Of a DNA stretch of 64,000 bases, positions 9,019 through 17,088 are shown in pieces. The stretch's first letter is position 1, and each line of letters begins with the position of its first letter. The stretch comes from Levilactobacillus lanxiensis (lineage in GTDB: Bacteria; Bacillota; Bacilli; Lactobacillales; Lactobacillaceae): contig NZ_BOLN01000009.1 of NCBI RefSeq assembly GCF_016861655.1, forward strand, positions 110,958 through 174,957. Direction: 5' to 3'. Made by a program: the position numbers and the translations under genes. The notes beneath the pieces were generated by a model. The model was given only the letters and a program-made list of their open reading frames with translations. It had not been told where the DNA came from and searched no databases.

Positions 9019-9924
9019 TTATTTGCCAGCCTTGTCCATGGCGTGGCCACCAAAACCGTTACGTAAAGCTGAAACAACTTTACCAGTGAAGGTGTCATCT
9101 TGCATAGAACGGTAACGCATCATTAATGACAAAGCGATAACTGGCGTAGGTACATGGCTGTCCAAACCTTCTTGAACAGTCCATTGGCCTTCACCAGAAG
9201 CATGCATGCGGCCGGCGATGTTCTTAAGTTCAGGATCCTTGGCAAATTGTTCTTCAGCCAATTCCATGAGCCAGCCCCGGATAACAGAACCATGGCTCCA
9301 AACCTTAGCAACGGCTTCGTTGTCGTAGTCGAACTTGGAAGCTTCGAGAACTTCGAAACCTTCAGCGATGGCTTGCATTTGGCCGTATTCGATACCATTG
9401 TGGACCATCTTCAAGTAGTGACCTGAAGCAGCTGGGCCGGTGTAAAGGTAACCGTCTTTTTCAGCGATGTCGTCGTATAATGGACGGATCGTTTCGAAAG
9501 CAGCCTTGTTGTCCCCACCGATCATGAAGTTACCGTGTGAACGTGCGCCTTCCATACCACCTGAAGTCCCACAGTCAAAGAAGTCAATGCCTTTGGCCTT
9601 CAAGAGTTCGTTGTGACGAAGAGAATCCTTGTAGTAAGAGTTCCCACCATCAATCAAGATGTCGCCCTTGTTGAGCAACGTGCTTAATGATTCAATCGTG
9701 GAGTCGGTTGGCTTGCCGGCTGGAACCATAACCCAAACAATCTTAGGTGAAGGTAACTTGGAAACCATGTCTTCTAAGCTGTCGGCGCCTTCAGCACCTG
9801 CAGCAACTGCCTTGTCGACAAAATCCTTGTTTAAATCAAAACCAACGATTTCGTGGTTGTGATCCATAGCGTTTTCTGCGAGGCTAAGACCCATTTTACC
9901 TAAACCAATTAATCCGAGTTTCAT
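9019..9924 (-). CDS. gntZ: 6-phosphogluconate dehydrogenase, decarboxylating, short GntZ type
   Basis: It oxidises 6-phosphogluconate to ribulose-5-phosphate and CO2. At 301 residues it is the short form (the long Gnd form is about 470), a class often reported to prefer NAD+. The Rossmann motif GLIGLGKMGLSLAENA is at 4-19, the substrate motif DCGTSGGMEGARSHG around 117-131, and the catalytic lysine/asparagine segment HYLKMVHNGIEYGQM around 169-183. ATG 9924 follows AAAGGAG. It is the first gene of the gntZ-gntK unit, and its promoter carries an operator-like 15-mer. In a heterofermenter this step feeds gluconate straight into the phosphoketolase route. Confidence 0.93.
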   Translation of the reverse strand: MKLGLIGLGKMGLSLAENAMDHNHEIVGFDLNKDFVDKAVAAGAEGADSLEDMVSKLPSPKIVWVMVPAGKPTDSTIESLSTLLNKGDILIDGGNSYYKDSLRHNELLKAKGIDFFDCGTSGGMEGARSHGNFMIGGDNKAAFETIRPLYDDIAEKDGYLYTGPAASGHYLKMVHNGIEYGQMQAIAEGFEVLEASKFDYDNEAVAKVWSHGSVIRGWLMELAEEQFAKDPELKNIAGRMHASGEGQWTVQEGLDSHVPTPVIALSLMMRYRSMQDDTFTGKVVSALRNGFGGHAMDKAGK

Positions 9925-9968
9925 GAAATAATCTCCTTTGCATGATGCGAAATTTTTCTGACAACGCT

Positions 9969-9997
9969 ATTATATGTAAAAAAGTTTCACATTTCAA
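9969..9997 (-). promoter_or_regulatory. gntZK promoter with operator in the spacer
   Basis: On the minus strand TTGAAA (9992-9997) and TATAAT (9969-9974) are 17 bp apart. The 15-mer GTGAAACTTTTTTAC (9976-9990) fills the spacer and is the probable repressor site. Confidence 0.85.
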
Positions 9998-10061
9998 GGC
10001 TTTTGATGTAAAATGTTTACAAAAAGTGAAATAAGTTATCGCCACGCGGCGGATTTTAAAA

Positions 10062-10077
10062 TGGTAATCGCTTTACA
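10062..10077. promoter_or_regulatory. possible degenerate cre-like site
   Basis: TGGTAATCGCTTTACA is nearly palindromic around CG and recalls a CcpA site, but it is two bases longer than the consensus. It lies between the two gnt operator copies. Weak call. Confidence 0.25.
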
Positions 10078-10103
10078 CCGCGGGATTTCGGCGATTCGCG
10101 ACA

Positions 10104-10118
10104 GTGAAACTTTTTTAC
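10104..10118. promoter_or_regulatory. second copy of the gnt operator, inverted
   Basis: GTGAAACTTTTTTAC on the plus strand is the exact reverse complement of 9976-9990. The centres are 128 bp apart, about twelve helical turns, suited to repressor looping. The likely binder is the RpiR regulator encoded just to the right. Confidence 0.7.
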
Positions 10119-10410
10119 CAAAAAAATTTTGTGATTCGCAAAATTGCCTAAAAAGTTCAACGTCGCTGTCAGCATACCGGGATGAGACACGGATTGGCAA
10201 CCGGCAGGGGATGGCGGTTCTTTGTTGGGTGACTGACCTTACTTGTCGGCACAAGTCAACGGGTCAATCGTCTGGGCACTGGATACCTAAGTGGGTAACC
10301 GGCTTATAGATTAGACCGTCTATTAATAGATAAAACAAGTTTTAAAATAAGGGTATCGAAGAAAGGGGTCGGCGATCATCGCGCGCTCAACCATTGGTAA
10401 GATTCGGGGA

Positions 10411-11235
10411 ATGTACGATCAACTATCTCCAACGGAAAAGAAGGTTGCGACACTGGCATTGGACAACGCTAGTGTTGTGAGTGAGATGACCATCAAGGAG
10501 TTGGCCAGTGCCACCGGGGTTTCCACGGCCACCATCTCACGATTTGTGAAACGCATGGACTATGCCAACTACCGGGAGTTCACCATGGCTTTGGCCCATT
10601 TGGCTATTGAAGACACGCCCCAGATTAGTTCCTTTCCAGAACTGGGCGAGGGGGATTCCCTGTCGACCATTGCGAATAAAACCTTCCACTACACGATTCA
10701 CTCATTAGAAGCCACGAACGAGGCACTGAGTGAACACGAGCTGGCCCGGGCGGTGCTCAAATTGATCCATGCCAAGTCGGTCACGTTCTTTGGCCTCGGC
10801 GGGTCCTCAATCGCCGCATTAGATGGTTTTCACAAATTTTTGCGGACCTCACTGAACGTGGCGTACTATCCGGATTACGATATTCAGCTGATGCAGGCCG
10901 CTAAGCTGGGGAAAGATGACGTGGCCATCATCATCTCCCATTCTGGTCGGAATCATGAGACGTTGAAAATTGCTGAAGAGCTAGAGCGTAATGACGTCAC
11001 GATGATTGCCATCACCAGTTATAGTGGGTCACCCTTGGCGCAAGCCGCGGACGTTTCCTTCCTATCATTGACGGATGAAGTGAATTACCGCTCGGAGGGG
11101 ATGTACTCGTTACTTTCCCAGTTGGCCATTCTCGATAGCCTGTTTATGATGACCGTGTTGCGAATCTCTTCACGAACCGATCAAACACTGACCAAGGTCC
11201 GCGATGTCATCGAACAGACCCGGCATGAAGATTAA
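10411..11235 (+). CDS. RpiR/MurR-family transcriptional regulator
   Basis: From ATG 10411 the product has 274 residues: an N-terminal HTH_6 domain (LSPTEKKVATLALDN, then MTIKELASATGVSTATISRFVKRM, about 5-50) and a C-terminal SIS sugar-phosphate domain (FFGLGGSSIAALDGFHKF and IIISHSGRNHETLKIAEEL). It is divergent from gntZK and probably senses 6-phosphogluconate or a related phosphosugar. The start is uncertain. The strong SD AAAGGGG (10362-10368) is 6 nt before in-frame ATC ATC codons at 10375, and the residues between them and ATG 10411 (IIARSTIGKIRG) look like a normal RpiR N-terminus. ATG 10411 is kept as the only canonical start. Confidence 0.88.
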   Translation: MYDQLSPTEKKVATLALDNASVVSEMTIKELASATGVSTATISRFVKRMDYANYREFTMALAHLAIEDTPQISSFPELGEGDSLSTIANKTFHYTIHSLEATNEALSEHELARAVLKLIHAKSVTFFGLGGSSIAALDGFHKFLRTSLNVAYYPDYDIQLMQAAKLGKDDVAIIISHSGRNHETLKIAEELERNDVTMIAITSYSGSPLAQAADVSFLSLTDEVNYRSEGMYSLLSQLAILDSLFMMTVLRISSRTDQTLTKVRDVIEQTRHED

Positions 11236-11247
11236 TTAGCTAAATGC

Positions 11248-11278
11248 AAAGGGGCCGGGAGATTTTCCCGGCCCCTTT
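11248..11278 (+). terminator. terminator of the RpiR gene
   Basis: Stem AAAGGGGCCGGGA with TTCCCGGCCCCTTT around a short loop; strong GC core. Confidence 0.9.
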
Positions 11279-11333
11279 GACGTCCACCAATCAACTAAAA
11301 GTGAAGAAGCCAATTGGTCTTTGTCCGTGCCTT

Positions 11334-11514
11334 ACCGGGCGGCGAAAATAAACCGGAACGCTGTGGGCGGACGCCTGAAGCCGAAGAGCGGTCTTCAGAC
11401 TCGCTTTGAGCCTCGAAATGCGAGTCTCAGAGTCGCCAATTATCTAAACGGTCGGAATCAACCGTTAAGATAATTCCCACGGCTGAGTTTATTTTCGCCG
11501 CCCTCACGGCTGAC
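11334..11514 (-). repeat. structured intergenic element R5 (type B)
   Basis: P1 pairs GGGCGGCGAAAATAAAC (11337-11353) perfectly with its complement near 11487-11503. P3 combines ATTATCT/AGATAAT and AACGGT/ACCGTT, P4 is CTTTGAG-like, and P5 is CTGAAG/CTTCAG. The 3' end (plus-strand left side) faces the 3' end of the RpiR gene. It is head to head with R6. Confidence 0.88.
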
Positions 11515-11592
11515 AATCGGTTGACTTGCTCACAGTCAGTTGACTAGCGACTATTGGGATGGTTACGCGGCGTGACGCTGGGTTAAAAGACA

Positions 11593-11777
11593 GTGTTAGC
11601 CGCAGGGGGCGTGAGAATGGGCTTAGCCGTGGGAATGTTCTTAGCGACGGTCTGTGCCGGTTAGAACATTGATATCTTTGAGACACCTGGGTGGCTCAAA
11701 GTAAGCGCGGAGACCGCTCTTTGGCTCCGGGCGTTCGCCCACAGCGTTCCGGTCCCATTCTCACACCCCCGGAGGCG
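11593..11777 (+). repeat. structured intergenic element R6 (type B)
   Basis: P1 is GGGGGCGTGAGAATGGG with CCCATTCTCACACCCCC, one bulge. P3 is ATGTTCT/AGAACAT, P4 CTTTGAG/CTCAAAG, P5 CGGAG/CTCCG. The 3' end faces the GH25-like gene at 11920. Confidence 0.88.
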
Positions 11778-11919
11778 CCAACAACGACCAAATTAAAACC
11801 AGTGACATCACGCCGCGGGTTAGGTTCTGGCGGCCGGCATGGTATAATAAAAGTTAAATTTAGTGGCTACTAGCGCCAGGCAGATGGTGCGACGGCTAAA
11901 GGAGAAACGGTGACTGACG

Positions 11920-12675
11920 GTGAAACGAACTGAGTACAAACCAATTTATGAAAATACGTACCGCCGTCGGCATCATCGGCGTTGGTGGTGGGGTCTCGGC
12001 CTCCTGCTGGCGGTGGTCATCGCCGTTGTCGGTTGGAGTCAGTGGCAGGCCCACCAGAAGCAGCAGCTGGAGAACTACCCAGTACGGGGGATGACGATTA
12101 ACCAGGACAGTGGCTACCTGGATTTCCAACAGCTTTCCAAGCATACCGACTTCGTTTACCTGCAGGCGACATCCGGTGCGACCTATACCGATGACGATTT
12201 CAGTGATAACTATTCGCGGTCCCAGGGGGCAGACCTCAAGGTGGGGGTTGCGCACACGTTCAGCTTTACCAGCTCGGCCGCTCGCCAGTACCGGCATTTC
12301 CACGAAACGGTCGGTCAGGATACCGGGACCTTACCAATTATGGTGGCGGTCAGTTATTACGGTAAATATAATAGTAGTAATACGGACATGGCGGCTCAGG
12401 GGCAGAAGCTCAAAACGCTGGTCAGTCGCCTGAAATGGTACCATCAAGGGGTCATTATTTTCGCCAATAAACAGGTGTTGACCCAATTTGTTCGTCCGGT
12501 CTTACCCAGTGAGGACTATTGGATTGCCGGGGGCAAGTTAGCGGGGCACGATTCGCAGGTCAAATTGATCGAATATGATGCGGATGGCAGTGTGACCCAG
12601 AACGGTCAGGACCAGCCCGTGGCGCGGTCTGTGTTCAACGGAAATCGACGGGTGTGGGCGAAGTACGCCCCTTAA
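11920..12675 (+). CDS. GH25-like membrane-anchored protein, catalytic residues apparently replaced
   Basis: The 251-residue product has a basic N-terminus, one membrane anchor (about 22-42) and an extracellular domain with the outline of GH25 muramidases: a GMTINQDSGYLDFQQL strand, VYLQATSGATYTDDDF, KVGVAHTFSF, then LPIMVAVSYYG. In active GH25 enzymes that last strand carries an Asp-x-Glu catalytic pair; here it reads VAVSYYG, and the early catalytic Asp is also not evident. A binding or inactive role is therefore possible. The start is GTG 11920, 15 nt after AAAGGAG. A better-spaced GTG at 11910 opens an 8-codon frame that ends inside this start region. Confidence 0.7.
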   Translation: MKRTEYKPIYENTYRRRHHRRWWWGLGLLLAVVIAVVGWSQWQAHQKQQLENYPVRGMTINQDSGYLDFQQLSKHTDFVYLQATSGATYTDDDFSDNYSRSQGADLKVGVAHTFSFTSSAARQYRHFHETVGQDTGTLPIMVAVSYYGKYNSSNTDMAAQGQKLKTLVSRLKWYHQGVIIFANKQVLTQFVRPVLPSEDYWIAGGKLAGHDSQVKLIEYDADGSVTQNGQDQPVARSVFNGNRRVWAKYAP

Positions 12676-12687
12676 ATTTAGAGAAAT

Positions 12688-12725
12688 TAAAAGGACCTGG
12701 GGTCAAGTATCCCAGGTCCTTAGTT
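12688..12725. terminator. bidirectional terminator
   Basis: Stem AAGGACCTGGG/CCCAGGTCCTT with a 9-nt loop between converging genes. Confidence 0.88.
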
Positions 12726-12729
12726 ATGA

Positions 12730-13107
12730 TTAGGCGTCATCTTTGGTTGGCGAAATAGGTTTCATCATGTAGGTACAATCATCTGCTTCATCAAAAAACG
12801 AAATTGGTTGGCGTTCGTTGGCGTGAATGGTTAAGTGATAACCGAATTTATCCTGGAACGTCAATTGCTGTTCATTGAGGTCCTGAACCCGGACTTGAAG
12901 CTGGTGATCATCAATCTGCACGTCAAGATTAGGACTAATTTCGAGCCGGTGGCGACGCTGGTTGTGGGGGTCAATGAACTGCCACGTGCCAACGTAAAAG
13001 AGTGGCGATGTGCTTGGTTGTGGGTCTTTCTTCTTGCGCAACGAAAAGCCGCCAGTCAATCCGGCAACCAGTGAAATTCCAAATAAGGCAATGTCTCGAC
13101 CTTTCAC
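12730..13107 (-). CDS. DUF4828 domain protein
   Basis: This small protein of 125 residues has a hydrophobic N-terminal stretch (about 6-22, possible anchor), a charged linker and a compact beta domain: FYVGTWQFIDP, HRLEISPNLDVQID, LTFQDKFGYHLTIHAN, FDEADDCTYMM. This is the layout of the DUF4828 family of lactobacilli, whose function is unknown. GTG 13107 is 7 nt from GGGAGGG. It is a single gene converging on the GH25-like gene. Confidence 0.7.
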   Translation of the reverse strand: MKGRDIALFGISLVAGLTGGFSLRKKKDPQPSTSPLFYVGTWQFIDPHNQRRHRLEISPNLDVQIDDHQLQVRVQDLNEQQLTFQDKFGYHLTIHANERQPISFFDEADDCTYMMKPISPTKDDA

Positions 13108-13139
13108 CGGTAATCCCTCCCTTGAATTTAAGTTTCTTT

Positions 13140-13510
13140 CTACAATATAACATTTTTGGGCAGGAAACCTGTACTATTTCCCTCAGATTTTAGAAAATTA
13201 ATCCGAAAGCTATCGCCGGACCACCGGGACTGTTAAAATGGGATTAGCGCTTAACTGGGCAGAGCAAATACGAGCGGCATGCTCAGTATTCACCGAGTGC
13301 TGGTCACGGGCTTTCACGCACTGGCATGGTAAACTTGAAGGTAAGCGTGTTTTGTGGTGATTGGACAGGTGTCATCATGACTATTGATTGAGAATCGGCT
13401 GATGTCATTTGAAAGAAAAGTTCAGAATGATGTTTGTTCTCGAATCGTGGCCAGTTACAAACAAAATGAAGAAATACTTGGCACGATACCTGTGTTTCAA
13501 TTACAGAAAT
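13140..13510. other. intergenic region without recognisable genes
   Basis: No frame with a ribosome site was found. Near the right end TGGTATAGT (13511-13519) resembles an extended -10 box that would start a transcript into element R7. Confidence 0.45.
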
Positions 13511-13532
13511 GGTATAGTCAGGCATCAGTGTT

Positions 13533-13717
13533 AGTGACCAGAGGCGGGCCAAACCGGCCAGCTGTGTCGATGGTCTTAGCTGAGTGATTTTCTCAGGTTA
13601 GACCATGGGCCGACCTTTGAGACCGTTCCTCAGGCTCAAAGTCGAGGTGGAAGCCTGCTCCATAGGCTGGAACCGGGTCCCATAGCAGGCCGGTTTGAGC
13701 CCGCCGCCGGGAACGAA
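13533..13717 (+). repeat. structured intergenic element R7 (type A)
   Basis: P2 pairs CAAACCGG with CCGGTTTG and GGCGGGC with GCCCGCC. The outer part of P3 is ATGGTCT/AGACCAT. P4 uses the CGACC/GTCG version. No clear P1. The 3' end is 58 bp before the oxidoreductase start. Confidence 0.85.
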
Positions 13718-13775
13718 AAGCTAATCACAATTTAACAAAAATCAAAATAATTCAAACAATTTTGGAGGGATTCGC

Positions 13776-14780
13776 ATGATTCGTATGGGGACGGTAGGGA
13801 CCAATTGGATTACGCAACAATTCGTAGAGGCGTTGGCGCTGAGCGGCCGGTATGAACTGGCTGGGGTTTATTCCCGGCACCAAGACACCGCCGATGCGTT
13901 CGCAGCCAAGAACCAGGCGCAGACCAGTTACACGGATTACGAGGAAATGCTGACGCAGGCCGATTTGGATGCCGTCTACATTGCCTCACCCAACAGTCTG
14001 CATTTTGATCAGGCCATGGCCGCGATTGCCCATGATATTTCAATCGTCGTGGAAAAGCCAGCCTTCAGTAATCGCCAGGAAATGGTGGCGGTACAAGCGG
14101 CTTTGGCCCAACATCCCGACGTGAAATTCTTTGAGGCGGCCCGGCACGTGCACACGCCTAATTTCCAGGCGTTGTCGAAGGCCTTACTAGGTTTGCCCAC
14201 GATCCAAGGGGCGGCGTTGACCTACATGAAATATTCGTCACGTTACGACCTGGTGTTGGTCGGTGACGTGCCCAACGTGTTCAGCCGGCAATTTTCTGCC
14301 GGTGCGCTGCAGGACTTGGGTGTTTATCCCATTTATCTTGCCGTGGCGCTCTTCGGTCAGCCGGAGCACGTCCAATATTACCCAACGTTGATTGCGACCG
14401 GGGCCGATGGCAAGGGGCTGGCTGTCCTGCGCTATGTCGGCTTTGACATCACCGTTTCGTTTGGGAAGACCAGTAATTCCTACGCGCCATCCGAAATTTA
14501 TGGCTTGAAAGAAACGGTCTCACTGGACAGTGCGGGTGAGCTGACGCACGTGTCCGAGCGCGATGCAGCGGGGAACGTGACGGACCTCAGCCAACCAGCT
14601 TTGGCCAACCCCATGCTGCCAGAAGTGACTGATTTTGCCCGGGTGCTCGATGCCCCAGCTGACCCCCAGAACCAAGCGGATTATCGTCGCTGGTTACAGT
14701 GGAGCACGACCGTGAACCAGGTGCTTTACAGCTTACGGGTCAGCGCCAACCTGCGTTTCCCAGCTGATGAGAACGACTAG
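13776..14780 (+). CDS. Gfo/Idh/MocA-family oxidoreductase
   Basis: This 334-residue NAD(P)-dependent dehydrogenase has an N-terminal Rossmann start (IRMGTVGTNWITQQF, 2-16), the IASPNSLHFDQAMAAI segment (about 69-84) and VVEKPAFSN (about 91-99), where the EKP lysine binds cofactor and substrate. The C-terminal beta domain is typical of the family. The substrate is unknown. ATG 13776 has GGAGGG upstream. The helicase gene starts 12 bp downstream, so the two are probably co-transcribed, although their roles are not obviously linked. Confidence 0.88.
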   Translation: MIRMGTVGTNWITQQFVEALALSGRYELAGVYSRHQDTADAFAAKNQAQTSYTDYEEMLTQADLDAVYIASPNSLHFDQAMAAIAHDISIVVEKPAFSNRQEMVAVQAALAQHPDVKFFEAARHVHTPNFQALSKALLGLPTIQGAALTYMKYSSRYDLVLVGDVPNVFSRQFSAGALQDLGVYPIYLAVALFGQPEHVQYYPTLIATGADGKGLAVLRYVGFDITVSFGKTSNSYAPSEIYGLKETVSLDSAGELTHVSERDAAGNVTDLSQPALANPMLPEVTDFARVLDAPADPQNQADYRRWLQWSTTVNQVLYSLRVSANLRFPADEND

Positions 14781-14792
14781 AAAGGAAACAGC

Positions 14793-16142
14793 ATGTTAAA
14801 ACAATTTGAACAACATTTTAAAGATTTAGGATACGAGGCACCAACCGCGATTCAAACGGCCGTTTATGACAAAATGGTCGGGGACCAAAACGTTTTGGGA
14901 TTAGCACCCACGGGGTCCGGTAAGACGGTCGCCTTCACGTTGCCCGCACTGGCGAACCTGTTGCCAGGGGATGGGATTCAACTGATTGTCCTGGAACCCT
15001 CCCAAGAGTTGGCCATTCAGACCAGCCGGGTCATGCGTGACTGGGCCAAGTTGCTCGACTTAAAGGTCGCCGCCTTAACCGGTGGGGCCAACGTGAAACG
15101 CCAAACGGAGCGCTTGAAGAAGCGACCAGAAATTATCGTCGGCACCCCGGGCCGGGTGTTAAACCTGGTCAATGATCGCAAACTCAAGTTGCATTTGATT
15201 TCCCTGATGATCGTCGATGAAGCCGATGACCTGTTAACGGGGGACACGTTAGACACTGTCCGTGAAATTGCGCAATCAATGCCAGCTGATGTGCAGCTAG
15301 GATTCTTCTCCGCAACCGACACGCCAATTTTGCATGAGCTGGACAAGTGGTTCGGCCAAGAAGTTGAACGGGTGGACGTCCGGGACCAAGACAACACGCA
15401 GGGTGAAGTTCGCCACGGGTTGTTACAGGTCGGCATGAACAAGCGTGACCAAATGTTGAAGCGGCTGCTGGCCATCCCGAATTTCCGGGCACTGGTTTTC
15501 TTCAAGCAGTCCAGTACGCTTCGCAAGACGGCAACGCGTTTCTACCATGACCACGTTTCCGCAGCGGGGTTGACCAGTGACTTACGACAAGTCCAACGGG
15601 AAAAGGCCTTACAAGATTTCCGTCAAGGGCGGATTCGGTTGTTATTGACGACGGACGTTGCGGCCCGGGGATTAGACATTCCTAAGCTACCAGCCGTCAT
15701 CAACTATGATTTACCAGATAAGGTCAACGAATACGTGCACCGGGTCGGTCGAACTGGCCGGATGGGCGAACCGGGTCAGGTGATCAGTTTAGGGGACGAC
15801 CACGATTTACGTGATTTGAAACGCCTGCTGAAGGAAACAGACTACGAGTTGGTTCCCCTCTACTTTAACGGACGGGCCTTAGGGACGGAACGGCCAACAG
15901 CGGCCGCCGTGCAAGCAAATGAAACGGCTAAGGCCGAACGACAGGCTACGGCAAAGCCAACCGCCACAGCCAAAGCTAAAGATGGGTCCAAGGCAACTGC
16001 CAAGGTGAAAACCAGTGGTGGGGCGAAGCCGACGGTCAAGGCAGAGACGCCTAACCCTAGCAAGAAAAAGAAGCACAAGAACCGGCACACCAAGAATAAA
16101 GGGATGCGCAAGAAGTGGCGCGACCACGACGAAGAGAAGTAA
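14793..16142 (+). CDS. DEAD-box ATP-dependent RNA helicase (CshB-like)
   Basis: The 449-residue RNA helicase has the Q motif (GYEAPTAIQTAVY, 13-25), Walker A APTGSGKT (about 38-45), motif Ib TPGR, motif II VDEAD, motif III SAT, and motifs V and VI (TTDVAARGLDIP; HRVGRTGR). A tail from about residue 370 is rich in Lys, Ala and Thr and ends in a very basic KKKKHKNRHTKNKGMRKK run, suited to nonspecific RNA binding. The role is probably RNA remodelling, ribosome assembly or cold adaptation. ATG 14793 follows AAAGGAA. A terminator and tRNA-Arg follow. Confidence 0.92.
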   Translation: MLKQFEQHFKDLGYEAPTAIQTAVYDKMVGDQNVLGLAPTGSGKTVAFTLPALANLLPGDGIQLIVLEPSQELAIQTSRVMRDWAKLLDLKVAALTGGANVKRQTERLKKRPEIIVGTPGRVLNLVNDRKLKLHLISLMIVDEADDLLTGDTLDTVREIAQSMPADVQLGFFSATDTPILHELDKWFGQEVERVDVRDQDNTQGEVRHGLLQVGMNKRDQMLKRLLAIPNFRALVFFKQSSTLRKTATRFYHDHVSAAGLTSDLRQVQREKALQDFRQGRIRLLLTTDVAARGLDIPKLPAVINYDLPDKVNEYVHRVGRTGRMGEPGQVISLGDDHDLRDLKRLLKETDYELVPLYFNGRALGTERPTAAAVQANETAKAERQATAKPTATAKAKDGSKATAKVKTSGGAKPTVKAETPNPSKKKKHKNRHTKNKGMRKKWRDHDEEK

Positions 16143-16156
16143 CGCTTTACAATTAC

Positions 16157-16189
16157 AAAGATCCGTGTGAAAATTAATAACGGATCTTT
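16157..16189 (+). terminator. terminator of the helicase gene
   Basis: Stem AAAGATCCGT/ACGGATCTTT followed by T, seven bases before the tRNA. Confidence 0.85.
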
Positions 16190-16195
16190 TAATAT

Positions 16196-16268
16196 GGCCC
16201 TATAGCACAACTGGATAGGGCACTCGCCTCCTAAGCGAATGATCCCGGTTCGAGTCCGGGTGGGGCCA
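16196..16268 (+). tRNA. trnR: tRNA-Arg (anticodon CCU)
   Basis: The acceptor stem GGCCCTA/TGGGGCC, T arm with GGTTCGAGTCC and anticodon loop CTCCTAA with CCU at 16230-16232 are clear. Discriminator A is at 16268 and CCA is not encoded. The D stem has an A-G mismatch and the first anticodon-stem pair is C-A, which is unusual. It reads rare AGG codons. Confidence 0.92.
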
Positions 16269-16287
16269 TTAAAAATGAATCAATCGA

Positions 16288-16320
16288 GAGCGTTCTGGAA
16301 ACCAATCCGGAGCGCCTTTT
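16288..16320 (+). terminator. terminator after tRNA-Arg
   Basis: Stem GCGTTCTGG with CCGGAGCGC (two G-U pairs) and CTTTT. Confidence 0.75.
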
Positions 16321-16412
16321 GTTTACAGTGAGGGGTATGCTAAACTAAAAGGTAAGCGTGGGACAGGCTATGGGGATGCTGGGTTCTCACGTAAACTTGG
16401 AGGAGGGGTCAC

Positions 16413-16685
16413 ATGTTCAAAAGAGCCATGAAAGAGGCCTGGGGGTTCATTGCACTGGGCGTCGTCTTGGACCTGATCTTCGCGCCACTGAGTTTCTTAC
16501 TGCACCACCATTCAGGCATCAGAATCTGGGAACTGGTCGTAGATTGGTGGCAAACGGGCCATTCGTTCGCGACCCTAGGTATCATGGTCGTCACGGCACT
16601 GATTGCGTGGAGCTTGTTGGTTGCGATTATCTATTTCTTTTTGTGGTTGAATCATTGGCTACGAAAGCGCGACCGGGTTAAGTAA
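16413..16685 (+). CDS. small membrane protein of unknown function
   Basis: This 90-residue product has two hydrophobic segments (about 10-30 and 52-75) and a basic C-terminal end (LNHWLRKRDRVK). ATG 16413 has a very good GGAGGAGG site and a terminator follows, so it is a real single-gene unit. No family was recognised. Its neighbours give no functional hint. Confidence 0.7.
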   Translation: MFKRAMKEAWGFIALGVVLDLIFAPLSFLLHHHSGIRIWELVVDWWQTGHSFATLGIMVVTALIAWSLLVAIIYFFLWLNHWLRKRDRVK

Positions 16686-16708
16686 CAAAAAATAAAAAGC
16701 TAGGTTTG

Positions 16709-16743
16709 GACGGGTACTACTGACTGGTGGTGCCCATTTTTTT
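16709..16743 (+). terminator. terminator of the small membrane protein gene
   Basis: Stem GGGTACTAC/GTGGTGCCC followed by seven T. Confidence 0.85.
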
Positions 16744-16782
16744 ATAGTTATGGATGATATAACGAGGAGGGGGATCATAGCT

Positions 16783-17017
16783 GTTGAAAATGGGTGAACC
16801 CGTGTGAGTGACCAAAGGCGGATCAAGGTGACCGGCTGTGTCGCTGGTGTTGGCCGGGGTTCTTTCCCGGCCTACAGCAGGGGGCGACCTTGGAGACGAG
16901 GGCTTCGGCTTCAAGGCGAACTGGAAGCCCGTCCTTTGGCTGGAAGTGTCCCCCACAGCAGGGCACCTTGAATCCGCCGTCGGGAACGGCAAGCTGAGTC
17001 CACCCATTTTCACCAAC
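16783..17017 (+). repeat. structured intergenic element R8 (type A), upstream of usp
   Basis: Closing stem TGAAAATGGGTG/CACCCATTTTCA. P2 pairs GGCGGAT/ATCCGCC and CAAGGTG/CACCTTG, P3 GGCCGGG/CCCGGCC, and P4 has changed on both sides to CCTTGGAG/CTTCAAGG with one G-U. The -10 box of usp (17049-17054) lies after the element. Confidence 0.9.
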
Positions 17018-17045
17018 CTAAAGGCTCCCCAATGGAACCGTTTTC

Positions 17046-17054
17046 CGCTATAAT
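17046..17054 (+). promoter_or_regulatory. -10 region of usp
   Basis: CGCTATAAT contains TATAAT at 17049-17054, but no good -35 is visible. It places the transcript start near 17061 and so rules out an ATG at 17032 as the usp start. Confidence 0.6.
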
Positions 17055-17088
17055 GGACGTAGCTAAGAAAAGTGAGGAGGAATTTTCA

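Noticed and set aside
16783..17017. R8 as a usp-specific leader RNA (a lacto-usp type motif)
   Set aside because: The same element occurs beside many unrelated genes and lies upstream of the usp -10 box, so it is not a usp leader.
17032..17088. N-terminal extension of the universal stress protein
   Set aside because: The TATAAT box at 17049 lies inside it and the good ribosome site is at the later ATG 17089.
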